A stretch of DNA of 6,486 bases from Methanoculleus sp. (GTDB lineage Archaea > Halobacteriota > Methanomicrobia > Methanomicrobiales > Methanoculleaceae): positions 1 through 6,486 of the forward strand of contig JALNXI010000111.1 in the NCBI GenBank assembly GCA_023230425.1, in the 5' to 3' direction. Positions 1-5,409 of the stretch are shown here, one piece after another; the first letter of the stretch is position 1, and each line of letters begins with the position of its first letter. The position numbers and the translations under genes were made by a program. A model generated the notes under the pieces. That model saw only the letters and a program-made list of their open reading frames with translations, was not told the DNA's origin and did not search any database.

Positions 1-150
1 ATTTTTGAGTTCGCCACCGGGGAGCGCTACACGGTCCCGGCCGCGGCGCTCCGGGCGGTCCTCTCCCGGGCTGCCGCTTTTGCACCCGTTTCGGCAATCC
101 TCCCCGGGAGCATCTCGGCCGCCCGGCGGCGGGTTCCCGTCACCGGGTAA
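1..150 (+). CDS. 3' end of an unrecognised protein gene (partial)
   Basis: An open frame enters from the left edge in frame 1 and stops with TAA at 148-150, giving the last 49 residues of a protein. Nearly every third codon position is G or C, as in the confident genes here, and the neighbouring frames are closed or of poor composition, so I read it as genuine coding sequence. The tail starts IFEFATGERYTVP, continues as an alanine- and arginine-rich stretch and ends in VPVTG. I do not recognise a family. It converges on the minus-strand IMPACT-family gene, and the two 3' ends overlap by 11 bp (140-150), which is common in compact genomes. The N-terminus and start lie outside the window, so function cannot be inferred. 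Confidence 0.55.
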   Translation: MFEFATGERYTVPAAALRAVLSRAAAFAPVSAILPGSISAARRRVPVTG

Positions 151-508
151 CCCCTGCCTCGCAGATCGCCGCCTCCCCGGCGTCGCGGAACGCCCGTCCG
201 ACATTCCCCGGACCGAGGAGGACTCCGCCAAAGATCCTTGAGACCACCAGCGCGTGGCTCCCGAGGTTGTGCTTGCGGAGCAGGTCGAGGAGCACCCTTC
301 CCGGCCGGCCGACCTCACCGTCGTTCTTGAACTCCTCGAAGGAGCCGCACCGGAGGGCGGCACAGTGGTGGGCGGCCTTCCGGTAGGCCTCCCGGTGACC
401 GGCGAGAACCCGGGCGACGTCCTCCGGCCCCTCGACCCGGTAAAGGTGCGCGTAGAACCGGGATCGCCGGACCTCGGTCACGGTGGCACCGAGGGGTTCC
501 GCGGTCAC
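140..508 (-). CDS. UPF0029 / IMPACT-family protein (YigZ N-terminal-like)
   Basis: The 122-residue product matches the N-terminal domain of the IMPACT/YigZ (UPF0029) family. Visible landmarks are RSRFYAHLYRV near residues 15-24, AHHCAA at 46-51 (the family's A-HHC-A segment), NDGEVGRPG at 62-70 (equivalent to the family DDGEP-GTAG loop) and RIFGGVLLGPGNVGRAF at 91-107 (equivalent to RYFGG-KLG-GGLVRAY). It lacks the C-terminal domain of full-length bacterial YigZ and so is a single-domain form. In eukaryotes IMPACT/Yih1 binds GCN1 through another domain and affects translational control; the prokaryotic role is not established. The GTG start at 506-508 overlaps the TGA stop of the phosphatase gene (GTGA), which implies translational coupling as the last gene of the kinase-phosphatase operon. 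The E-V and R substitutions in the DGEP-like loop are departures from the family norm. Family assignment is solid; function is unknown. Confidence 0.85.
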   Translation of the reverse strand: MTAEPLGATVTEVRRSRFYAHLYRVEGPEDVARVLAGHREAYRKAAHHCAALRCGSFEEFKNDGEVGRPGRVLLDLLRKHNLGSHALVVSRIFGGVLLGPGNVGRAFRDAGEAAICEAGVTR

Positions 509-1014
509 GCGGCCACCCGCTTCCTCGTGTACTCATCCCAGTGCGCCTCGAGGAACCCCCGGATCCCCCGGCCGGGTTTATACGGCGGGTATATCCGGCG
601 GTAAGCCGCCTCGGCATCGGCAAGGCTCCCCCTCGGCAGGACGTCCGTGTAGGCCGCAAGGTAGAGGAGCCCGATCGCCGCCGACCGGGAGATGCCGAAG
701 CCGCAGTGGACCAGCACCGGCCGGCCCTCGGCAAGGCACCGGTCGATGAAGCGCAGGGCGGCATCAACGGCCTCCTTGGGGACGTCGGCAGGATCCCTCG
801 AGTCGACCAGGTTGAGCATCAGCCGGTTCCCCCGCCGGGCGACCAGGTGTTCGGGGTGGTCCGGCGGCACCGTGCCGAGGGGCGAGTAGGTGACCGCCAG
901 ACAGTGGTAGGGGTTCCGGCAGGCGTGCACCACGCACCAGGTCTCGTGGGTCTCTACCGCGACCTCGTAGTCCTCCTGCGTCCCGATATACAGGTTCTGG
1001 TATATCTCGATCAT
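505..1014 (-). CDS. Dual-specificity-type protein phosphatase (Cys-based)
   Basis: This 169-residue protein carries the cysteine phosphatase signature HCGFGISRS at residues 103-111 (HC-X5-RS), with C104 the expected nucleophile and R110 the phosphate-binding arginine. The segment LNLVDSRDP (68-75) supplies D71 or D74 as the likely general acid about 30 residues before the nucleophile, the spacing usual for dual-specificity phosphatases. The N-terminus IYQNLYIGTQEDY (4-16) is the typical opening strand and loop of this fold, and ALRFIDRCLAEGRPVLVHC leads into the P-loop. It should be a soluble cytoplasmic enzyme removing phosphate from Ser/Thr/Tyr residues, or from a non-protein phosphate ester. 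The ATG at 1012-1014 has a purine-rich GGGGGACGGAG just upstream as SD. It follows the ROK gene by 15 bp and overlaps the IMPACT-family gene by 4 bp, so all three are probably one transcript. The substrate is unknown. Confidence 0.9.
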   Translation of the reverse strand: MIEIYQNLYIGTQEDYEVAVETHETWCVVHACRNPYHCLAVTYSPLGTVPPDHPEHLVARRGNRLMLNLVDSRDPADVPKEAVDAALRFIDRCLAEGRPVLVHCGFGISRSAAIGLLYLAAYTDVLPRGSLADAEAAYRRIYPPYKPGRGIRGFLEAHWDEYTRKRVAA

Positions 1015-1029
1015 GCTCTCCGTCCCCCT

Positions 1030-1965
1030 TCAGCACATCTCCAGCGCGTACGCCGCCGCCCCGAGGAGCGGTGCCTGTCCCTCAAGGCCGGAGACGACGA
1101 TCCGGGGGAGGGCAAGGTAGCGGTCGATGTAGGGCTCCATGTAACGGATCACAGTATCCCCATAGTAGCGGGCGAGCGGCCCATCGAGCACGATCATCTC
1201 GGGGTTGTAAGCGGCGATGACGCTTGAGATCCCCCGGGCGTTCACCTCCCCGAGCGCCTCCATGAAGGCGAGGGCGACCGGATCCTCCATTCGGGCCGCC
1301 TCGAAGATTGCCCGGGTGGAACCGGCGTCGAAGGTTACCCGCCGGACATCGTTCTCCTCCCGCCAGACCGCAAAGAACCGGGGGATGTACTTCGCCGAGG
1401 CGTAGCCCTCCCAGTGGCCGGCAAAGCCGCACCCGCAGACGAGGTTGTAGTGGGTATCGACGGGGATGTGCCCGATCTCCCCGGCGTTTCCGTCCACCCC
1501 GAGGAGCAGGCGGCCGTTCACCACCGCACCACCGCCGATGCCCGTCGAGAGGGTGACGTAGACGACATTATCGGAGCCGCGGGCGGCCCCCGCCCACCGC
1601 TCGCCGAGGACGCCGGCCCGGGCGTCGTTGATCAGGGCGACCGGCAGCCCGAACCGTTTCCGGAGCGGGCCGGTGATCTCCACGACCGGGAAGGCAATGT
1701 TCGGGGAGCTCGTGACCCACCCGCGGCCGAGATCCAGGGGGCCTGCCGACGCGACGCCGATGGCCGTGGCTTCCCTTCCTTCCGGCGTCGCGAGGAGGGC
1801 CTCGATCCGGGCGACGATCGCGGCGGTGATCGCCTCCCCCGAGGGCCCCACAGCCGGCGTCGGGACGGCGGTATGGGCCAGTATGGTCGCGTCGGAGCCT
1901 ATTAGGGCTGCGCGGAGGTTGGTTCCGCCGAGGTCAACGGCAATCACGGTCGTCATCTGAGTCAT
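1030..1965 (-). CDS. ROK-family sugar kinase (glucokinase-like)
   Basis: At 311 residues this has normal ROK length. It shows the N-terminal phosphate motif DLGGTNLRAAL (11-21), the catalytic IND at 112-114 (D114 the probable general base), the glycine-rich STGIGGG (140-146), and the sugar and zinc segment with E163, H166, C177 and C179. In the usual C-X-C-G-X2-G-C-X-E motif the third Cys is replaced by His (CGCGFAGHWE, 177-186); I recall His in this place from other archaeal ROK glucokinases, but cannot verify it here. The expected reaction is ATP-dependent phosphorylation of glucose or a related hexose or N-acetylhexosamine in the cytoplasm. No DNA-binding domain is present, so it is a kinase and not a ROK repressor. 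It is the first gene of a three-gene minus-strand operon. The start is uncertain: AAAGG abuts the first ATG, so it could serve as SD only for the ATG at 1954-1956, three codons in, which gives MTTVIAVDLGGT. Confidence 0.92.
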   Translation of the reverse strand: MTQMTTVIAVDLGGTNLRAALIGSDATILAHTAVPTPAVGPSGEAITAAIVARIEALLATPEGREATAIGVASAGPLDLGRGWVTSSPNIAFPVVEITGPLRKRFGLPVALINDARAGVLGERWAGAARGSDNVVYVTLSTGIGGGAVVNGRLLLGVDGNAGEIGHIPVDTHYNLVCGCGFAGHWEGYASAKYIPRFFAVWREENDVRRVTFDAGSTRAIFEAARMEDPVALAFMEALGEVNARGISSVIAAYNPEMIVLDGPLARYYGDTVIRYMEPYIDRYLALPRIVVSGLEGQAPLLGAAAYALEMC

Positions 1966-1990
1966 CCTTTCGATGGCAGGTGCTTCTTCT

Positions 1991-2019
1991 CTCGAATTAC
2001 GCAGACCACCGGCATAAAC
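1991..2019 (-). promoter_or_regulatory. Candidate TATA elements upstream of the ROK operon
   Basis: Reading the minus strand, two AT-rich patches stand out in GC-rich sequence upstream of the ROK start: GTAATTCGAG (1991-2000) and GGTTTATGCC (2011-2020 region). The first lies about 30 nt before the ATG at 1965. The second would place a transcription start near 1990, leaving a 25-35 nt leader that contains the AAAGG motif. I cannot choose between them, and neither is a strong consensus archaeal TATA box. Confidence 0.3.
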
Positions 2020-2044
2020 CTACGCCTCCGCCCCGGAAATCCGG

Positions 2045-2060
2045 GCAACGGTGCTATTGG
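2045..2060 (+). promoter_or_regulatory. Candidate leaderless promoter (GCAAC / CTATT) of the small membrane gene
   Basis: GCAAC at 2045-2049 is followed after 4 nt by CTATTGG at 2054-2060. The CTATT begins 26 nt before the ATG at 2080, the distance expected of an archaeal TATA box on a leaderless transcript, and no SD precedes that ATG. A very similar element lies upstream of three other SD-less starts in this window. Confidence 0.4.
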
Positions 2061-2079
2061 CCGGGAACGCGCCCACCCA

Positions 2080-2280
2080 ATGGGGAGGGCAAGCATCAGG
2101 CCGGTAACCAGCCTATTCATTGCGCTTGCGGTCACCGCCGCCGCGTTTCTGGCGGTCAGGTGGATCGGTGAAGGGCTCATCGTCTACGAGTCCTATGCGG
2201 GCGCGACGCTGACCCCGGCAGGGGAAGAGATGACCCGGGACCTCCGGAGATGGACGCCTGCCAGTTCGAGCACCACGTGA
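2080..2280 (+). CDS. Small single-pass membrane protein, possibly frameshifted near its end
   Basis: The 66-residue frame encodes a basic N-terminus (MGRASIRP), one hydrophobic helix at about residues 10-29 (SLFIALAVTAAAFLAV and onward) and a hydrophilic tail (GEGLIVYESYAGATLTPAGEEMTRDLR). A positive start followed by one helix suggests an N-in, single-span protein. I recognise no family. Codon usage is good up to about 2250. The last ten residues (WTPASSSTT region) look like translation in the wrong frame, because between 2250 and 2280 it is the overlapping frame that has G or C at every third position. The intended protein may therefore continue into the 2250-2390 frame. There is no SD; the start is supported by the TATA-like element 26 nt upstream. 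Confidence 0.55.
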   Translation: MGRASIRPVTSLFIALAVTAAAFLAVRWIGEGLIVYESYAGATLTPAGEEMTRDLRRWTPASSSTT

Positions 2281-2390
2281 GCCCGGAGACGCTGGAACAC
2301 CTCCGGCTCCTCCTGGAGTTTCTCAACGAGAGCCAGGACGGCCGACGGTGTCTCGCGGTGTTCGGAGAGTTCCGGATGCAGTGGCAGTGA
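2250..2390 (+). CDS. 46-residue frame overlapping the small membrane gene; separate small gene or displaced C-terminus
   Basis: From the ATG at 2250 a frame runs 46 codons to TGA at 2388-2390, encoding MDACQFEHHVSPETLEHLR, then a leucine-rich helical segment (LLLEFLNESQDGRR) and a tail ending FRMQWQ. Third positions are almost all G or C, stronger than in the overlapping 2080-2280 frame, so it is likely translated in some form. GGAG directly abuts the ATG, too close for a normal SD. Two explanations fit: a short gene reached by reinitiation, or the true C-terminus of the upstream membrane protein displaced by a one-base shift near 2250, which would give a product of about 100 residues. No family is recognised. 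It ends 12 bp from the convergent KTSC gene. Confidence 0.45.
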   Translation: MDACQFEHHVSPETLEHLRLLLEFLNESQDGRRCLAVFGEFRMQWQ

Positions 2391-2402
2391 GGGGGTTTCG
2401 GG

Positions 2403-2642
2403 TCAGACGTCCTCCCCTACCGCCATGCAGGGATACTTCTCCCGGGGATACCTGCCCTGGATAGATTCGCGGACGAACTGTTCCCTCGATGCGGCCGCAA
2501 AGAGGCTATCGTAGACGCCTTTCGGAACACCGGCGTAGCGGTAGGCGTTACCACTCTCACAGACGACGAGGAGCGCCTTCGTTGTCGGGTCGTAGCCGAC
2601 GGACCGTATGCCGCCTCCACGTCCGGCTGACTGTTGAGCCAT
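2403..2642 (-). CDS. KTSC-domain protein, second copy of a tandem pair
   Basis: The 79-residue product is essentially a single KTSC domain, a module of about 60 residues named from the C-terminus of some lysyl-tRNA synthetases and proposed, without proof, to bind RNA. Seen here are SVGYDPTTKALLVV (14-27), the central Y-X-Y motif as YRY (34-36) in SGNAYRYAGVP, and the C-terminal helix ending in GRYPREKYP. It is clearly paralogous to the gene just upstream (GYDP, YxYxGVP, VY, RYP all shared) but has lost some consensus residues, so it is the more diverged copy. I chose the ATG at 2640-2642 because it aligns with the start of the upstream copy and has the same promoter-like element 38 nt before it. 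The frame stays open back to a GTG at 2702 overlapping the upstream stop, which would add 20 Arg/His/Pro-rich residues; that coupled start is the alternative. Confidence 0.75.
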   Translation of the reverse strand: MAQQSAGRGGGIRSVGYDPTTKALLVVCESGNAYRYAGVPKGVYDSLFAAASREQFVRESIQGRYPREKYPCMAVGEDV

Positions 2643-2668
2643 ACGAGCCGGGTGTGGTCGGCGGTGGT

Positions 2669-2680
2669 GATAGTGGTTGC
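2669..2680 (-). promoter_or_regulatory. Candidate leaderless promoter of the second KTSC gene
   Basis: On the minus strand GCAAC (2676-2680), two bases, then CTATC (2669-2673) sits with its TATA-like part 27-31 nt before the ATG at 2642. GCAAC begins exactly 38 nt before the ATG, the same distance as in the first KTSC gene. No SD lies in between. Confidence 0.4.
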
Positions 2681-2698
2681 GGCGGGGTGCCGGACCGG

Positions 2699-2911
2699 TC
2701 ACCGGACCTTCTCGTAGGGATAGCGCAGCCTGATGAAGTCCCCGAAATATCGCCCTTTCGACCGGGCCTCAAGCATTCCTTCATAGACCGCGGGCGGAAC
2801 ACCGACGTAGTGATAGACCCCGCCGCTATGGAACTCAACCTCCAGGATCTCGTCTTCCGGGTCGTAGCCAACCGATTTGATGTTGGTGGACTCGACGGTC
2901 TGGCGTTGCAT
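2699..2911 (-). CDS. KTSC-domain protein, first copy of a tandem pair
   Basis: This 70-residue protein is a textbook KTSC domain: IKSVGYDPEDEILEVEF (11-27), HSGGVYHYVGVP with the YHY motif at 33-35, then the helix VYEGMLEARSKGRYFGDFIR and the RYP ending. Such stand-alone KTSC proteins are small, cytoplasmic and of unknown biochemical role; the domain occurs at the end of some lysyl-tRNA synthetases. The start is the ATG at 2909-2911. The frame remains open upstream to 3025, but those 38 residues are Pro/Ser-rich and run into the end of the next gene, so they are not credible. There is no SD; a TATA-like TTATC lies about 27-31 nt before the ATG, consistent with a leaderless transcript. The second copy begins 56 bp beyond its stop. 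Confidence 0.82.
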   Translation of the reverse strand: MQRQTVESTNIKSVGYDPEDEILEVEFHSGGVYHYVGVPPAVYEGMLEARSKGRYFGDFIRLRYPYEKVR

Positions 2912-2937
2912 AGACGGGGGTAGAGGGGGCCGTGGGG

Positions 2938-2949
2938 GATAAGAGTTGC
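2938..2949 (-). promoter_or_regulatory. Candidate leaderless promoter of the first KTSC gene
   Basis: On the minus strand GCAAC (2945-2949), two bases, then TTATC (2938-2942) lies with GCAAC starting 38 nt before the ATG at 2911. The bases between box and start are C-rich and hold no SD. It sits in the 70-bp gap after the secreted-protein gene. Confidence 0.4.
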
Positions 2950-2981
2950 GGGAGAGTGAGTGCGACCCGGGAGAAGCGGGG

Positions 2982-4670
2982 CTACGGGGCGACGGAGATG
3001 AACCCGGTCTCGGGAGCCCGGTCATAGAGTGTCCTGTTGAACTTGTCCGGGTTGATATGGACCTGGCCCGTCCCGATCCGGGTCTCGAATTCGGACGAGA
3101 CCCATTCCCTCATCTGGTCGGTGAGCGGGATGTTGGCACTGCTCGGTACGAGAGCGGTCTCGACGTAGAGGCCTATCTCTCCGTCGCCATTGAGGAGTTC
3201 ACGGGGGACGCTTACGTACATACTCTCCCCCTGCATGGTGAGGAAGTGGCGGGCGCTCCTCGCCCCGAATACACCGTCGGTATCCCCGAGCAGCATGGCG
3301 TCGAGCCTCCCGTTGTAGAGGGAGTAGACGAAAGCCGACTCGAAAAGTCCGTCCGCGGCCTGATCGGTGTCGAAGAAGACCGTGGTTACCGCCCCGTCGT
3401 CCGGCTCCCGGCTGGTATAGGTAACCTTCACGAGGAGGGTCTCTCCCGCGTAGCCGGTCTCGACTGAGACGATATCGTCCCCGTCGTAGCCGAACCCGGC
3501 GGAGTCACCCGCCGGATCGGAGGAGAGGACCGGTCTCCCTGTGTACGCCAGGGGAGGCAGGACCCCGCCGGTCGCGGAATCGATCGCGCCGGCCCCCGCA
3601 TCCGGGACCTGGTCCAGTCCTCCCAAGGAGGCCAGCTCATCGAGCGAGAAGGAATCGAGGACGATGCTTGCTCTCCCGTCGTCGTACCCGAGCAGCGAAA
3701 GCGGGATCCGGAAGAAGGCCTGGTTGCCGGCGACCAGGAAGACAGCGTCGTTGTACGGGGCCCCGAGAGGGACTCCCGCCGTCTCGCCGTAGCCCCCTTC
3801 CTCAAGCCCGGGGCCGGCCTTCTCCAGGCTCGCGCCGGTCCCGAGCAGGGGCCCGATCGTGTAGTCCAGTCGGTAGTCGATCCCGAACGACGGCGGCGCC
3901 TCTTCGGTGTTCATAAAGCCGGTGGCCAGGCTCTGGTCCGCGTCGAGGAGGATCCAGCCCTTCAGGTCCCCTCCCGGATAACTTCCGCTGCTCTCGACGG
4001 GGGCTGCGTAGGTTACCAGGAGGTCGAGCACGCCGTCGTGGACGTCCATATCGAGGTCCGTGACGTCTCCGGACGGCGCGTCACCCGCCCGGTCCTCGAA
4101 CGTGCTGCTCGTCCGTGCGCCCCCTCCCGGGACCTGCACTTCGCCGCTCCCGGCGTTCATAACCCCGTAGTCGGGAGCCCGGTCAAAGGTGAGGGCCGCT
4201 GCCGTCCCGGTGTAGGCGACGGCAAAGAGATCCGGGTCGGCCTCGCCGACGGAATTTCCGAGGGGGATCGCGATCTCGACCCGGCTCCCGTTGCAGAAGA
4301 GGGTATCCTCGCTCACCGGCTCATCGTTTAAAGTCGCGGAGACGATGGGCTCGGCGTAGACGATCGACATGACGGAGAAGGCGTAGACGTAGTCCGCCCC
4401 GGTCCCTTCCCGGTAGCCCGTCGAAGGGTTCCGGTCGGCATCGACGAAGACCGCACCGCCGTAACTCCCCACGGGTTCCCTGGCGAGATCGATCCGGACG
4501 TACAGGATGCCCTCACGGAGATCGGAGGAGATGCCGGTGATGTCGGGGTCAGGGAAGTCTCCCACCGGATCGGCCACGCCGGCGGCAGAGGCAGAAGCCG
4601 CAACATGCGCGAACAGCAGCATCGGGAGCAGAAACAGCACGTATCTTCGCCTCTGGTTCGCCTGCATCAT
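2982..4670 (-). CDS. Secreted protein with three tandem beta-rich repeats
   Basis: The 562-residue product opens with a Sec signal peptide: RRRY, a hydrophobic core at about 11-24, and a likely cleavage site after ASA/SAA near 28-30. The rest is acidic and built of three repeats, about 33-173, 191-365 and 384-562. Each starts with D-x-x-GD (DPVGD 34, DRAGD 193, DPAGD 385), has a D-x-D loop after a hydrophobic strand (FVDADRNPSTGY 75, LLDADQSLATGF 241, FFDTDQAADGLF 432) and ends with a D-x-x-P-x-x-G motif (DRAPDYG 163, DQVPDAG 353, DRAPETG 550). The pattern resembles beta-sandwich modules of the CBM9/DOMON type, but I cannot name the family. No C-terminal anchor or PGF-CTERM-like tail is visible, so it is probably released or loosely bound to the envelope. 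There is one Cys (126) after the signal, and N-glycosylation sequons at 127 and 545. GAGGG precedes the ATG as SD. It appears to be transcribed alone. Confidence 0.85.
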   Translation of the reverse strand: MMQANQRRRYVLFLLPMLLFAHVAASASAAGVADPVGDFPDPDITGISSDLREGILYVRIDLAREPVGSYGGAVFVDADRNPSTGYREGTGADYVYAFSVMSIVYAEPIVSATLNDEPVSEDTLFCNGSRVEIAIPLGNSVGEADPDLFAVAYTGTAAALTFDRAPDYGVMNAGSGEVQVPGGGARTSSTFEDRAGDAPSGDVTDLDMDVHDGVLDLLVTYAAPVESSGSYPGGDLKGWILLDADQSLATGFMNTEEAPPSFGIDYRLDYTIGPLLGTGASLEKAGPGLEEGGYGETAGVPLGAPYNDAVFLVAGNQAFFRIPLSLLGYDDGRASIVLDSFSLDELASLGGLDQVPDAGAGAIDSATGGVLPPLAYTGRPVLSSDPAGDSAGFGYDGDDIVSVETGYAGETLLVKVTYTSREPDDGAVTTVFFDTDQAADGLFESAFVYSLYNGRLDAMLLGDTDGVFGARSARHFLTMQGESMYVSVPRELLNGDGEIGLYVETALVPSSANIPLTDQMREWVSSEFETRIGTGQVHINPDKFNRTLYDRAPETGFISVAP

Positions 4671-4731
4671 AATCCCTCACCCGGAGCCGCCGGGGTTGTA
4701 CCGGATGTGCGGATAGAGGCCCGGGAGGGAG

Positions 4732-4774
4732 AAAAAAATACCTGAGGCGGGGTATCCGGCGGTTCTTCCGGATA
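4732..4774 (-). terminator. Hairpin and T-run in the 4671-4898 gap: terminator of the TM2-like gene or promoter part
   Basis: TATCCGG (4753-4759) and CCGGATA (4768-4774) form a perfect 7-bp inverted repeat around an 8-nt loop. On the minus strand, 14 nt further on, comes a run of seven T (4732-4738). That order suits termination of the upstream TM2-like gene (stop at 4899). The same T-run with its flanking TAT (GGTATTTTTTT) could instead be the TATA box for the secreted-protein gene, about 65 nt before its start. The rest of this 228-bp gap shows no convincing gene. Confidence 0.4.
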
Positions 4775-4898
4775 TGCCTTGTGAAGTCCGAAGGACGTAA
4801 AAGAGCCGGGTCCTTGCTTTTCAGGGAAGGTTCTTCCCCCGATCCCCTCCCCCCGGCACCTCCACCGGACGCCACAAGATCGAATGCCGCGTCCCGCC

Positions 4899-5252
4899 CT
4901 ATAGCGGCACGGTGAAGGCCGCGAACGCCGCGAGTGCCGCGAGCGCGAGAAGTGCGAACATCCCGGCCGTCCAGACGAGCATGAAGAGGAGAACCGTCGC
5001 CAGACGGGCCTCCCGGAACGGGACGGTCCCCGCGTTCATCCTTCGCGCCGTGGCCCAGGCATCGTAAATCCCGAAGAGCCAGACGGCTACCCCGGGGATC
5101 AGCATCACGAGGAGCCCTGCAAGCACCCCGAAGAGTACCAGAACGCCCTTGCCCGTCTCTCCGTTGTAGACCTGCCCGAGCCCCGGAAAGAGGAGGGAGA
5201 GCCCCGCCGCAAAGGCCGGGTTCTTCTCCCCCATAACCGGAGTATCCGCCAT
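4899..5252 (-). CDS. Small TM2-like membrane protein, paralog A
   Basis: With the ATG at 5250-5252 the product has 117 residues. It has a first hydrophobic segment ending in FPGLGQVYNG (22-31), a second span at about 37-61, the loop motif IYDAWATARRMN (62-73), and a third long span at about 84-112. The GLGQ-x-YNG and YDA-x-x-x-A motifs are typical of TM2-domain-like proteins common in archaea; they sit in the membrane and their function is unknown. It is clearly paralogous to the gene at 5697-6065: 49 of 84 aligned positions are identical without gaps by hand count. The frame is open up to 5357, but a TATA-like TATAAGT at 5305-5316 falls inside that extension and is correctly spaced for the 5252 start, so I reject the longer forms. 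It is divergent from the DUF5661 gene. Confidence 0.8.
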   Translation of the reverse strand: MADTPVMGEKNPAFAAGLSLLFPGLGQVYNGETGKGVLVLFGVLAGLLVMLIPGVAVWLFGIYDAWATARRMNAGTVPFREARLATVLLFMLVWTAGMFALLALAALAAFAAFTVPL

Positions 5253-5304
5253 CGTCCCCGGAGCGCCCGTTCCGGTGAATCCAATCGGTTCTCTCATGAT
5301 TTCC

Positions 5305-5316
5305 GTACTTATACTG
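5305..5316 (-). promoter_or_regulatory. Candidate TATA box of TM2-like paralog A
   Basis: The minus strand reads CAGTATAAGTAC, the best TATA-like sequence in this gap. Initiation about 25 nt downstream would start the message near 5285, leaving a leader of about 33 nt before the ATG at 5252. The reverse complement (ACTTATAC) could also serve the divergent DUF5661 gene, with a leader of about 70 nt. Confidence 0.45.
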
Positions 5317-5372
5317 CTCTCCGGGTGAGGAAAGAGGTTCCGGCTCATCCGCATCACACCGCCGTCAGGCTC

Positions 5373-5402
5373 ATAACCTCAGAAGTTATTCCTCGTTGAG
5401 GA
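5373..5402 (+). promoter_or_regulatory. Overlapping inverted repeats around the SD of the DUF5661 gene
   Basis: ATAAC (5373-5377) and GTTAT (5385-5389) form an inverted repeat with a 7-nt loop. Immediately after, TCCTC (5390-5394) and GAGGA (5398-5402) form another with a 3-nt loop. GAGGA is the presumed SD, 7 nt before the ATG at 5410, so pairing would mask it. CCTCA at 5377-5381 can pair with TGAGG (5397-5401) as an alternative. The stems are only 5 bp, so this may be chance. Confidence 0.3.
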
Positions 5403-5409
5403 TACCCAC

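Noticed and set aside
541..1227. Long plus-strand open frame of 228 codons opposite the phosphatase and ROK genes
   Set aside because: It is antisense to two genes with intact catalytic motifs; its product is low-complexity and Arg/Pro/Val-rich without a recognisable domain. Long antisense frames are expected in GC-rich DNA.
1414..1905. Plus-strand open frame of 163 codons opposite the ROK gene
   Set aside because: It is the complement of conserved ROK coding sequence and shows Asp/Gly/Arg-rich composition with no domain.
2912..3025. N-terminal extension of the first KTSC gene
   Set aside because: The extra 38 residues are Pro/Ser-rich, overlap the end of the secreted-protein gene and would cover the promoter-like element.
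2946..3467. Plus-strand open frame of 173 codons opposite the secreted-protein gene
   Set aside because: The opposite strand carries a signal peptide and three matching repeats, so this frame is a shadow.
4549..4875. Minus-strand frame spanning the gap upstream of the secreted-protein gene
   Set aside because: It crosses the T-run and hairpin and overlaps the signal-peptide coding region in another frame; composition is Arg/Gly-rich without a domain.
5253..5357. N-terminal extension of TM2-like paralog A
   Set aside because: It contains the best TATA-like box of the gap, and the extra residues have no counterpart in paralog B.
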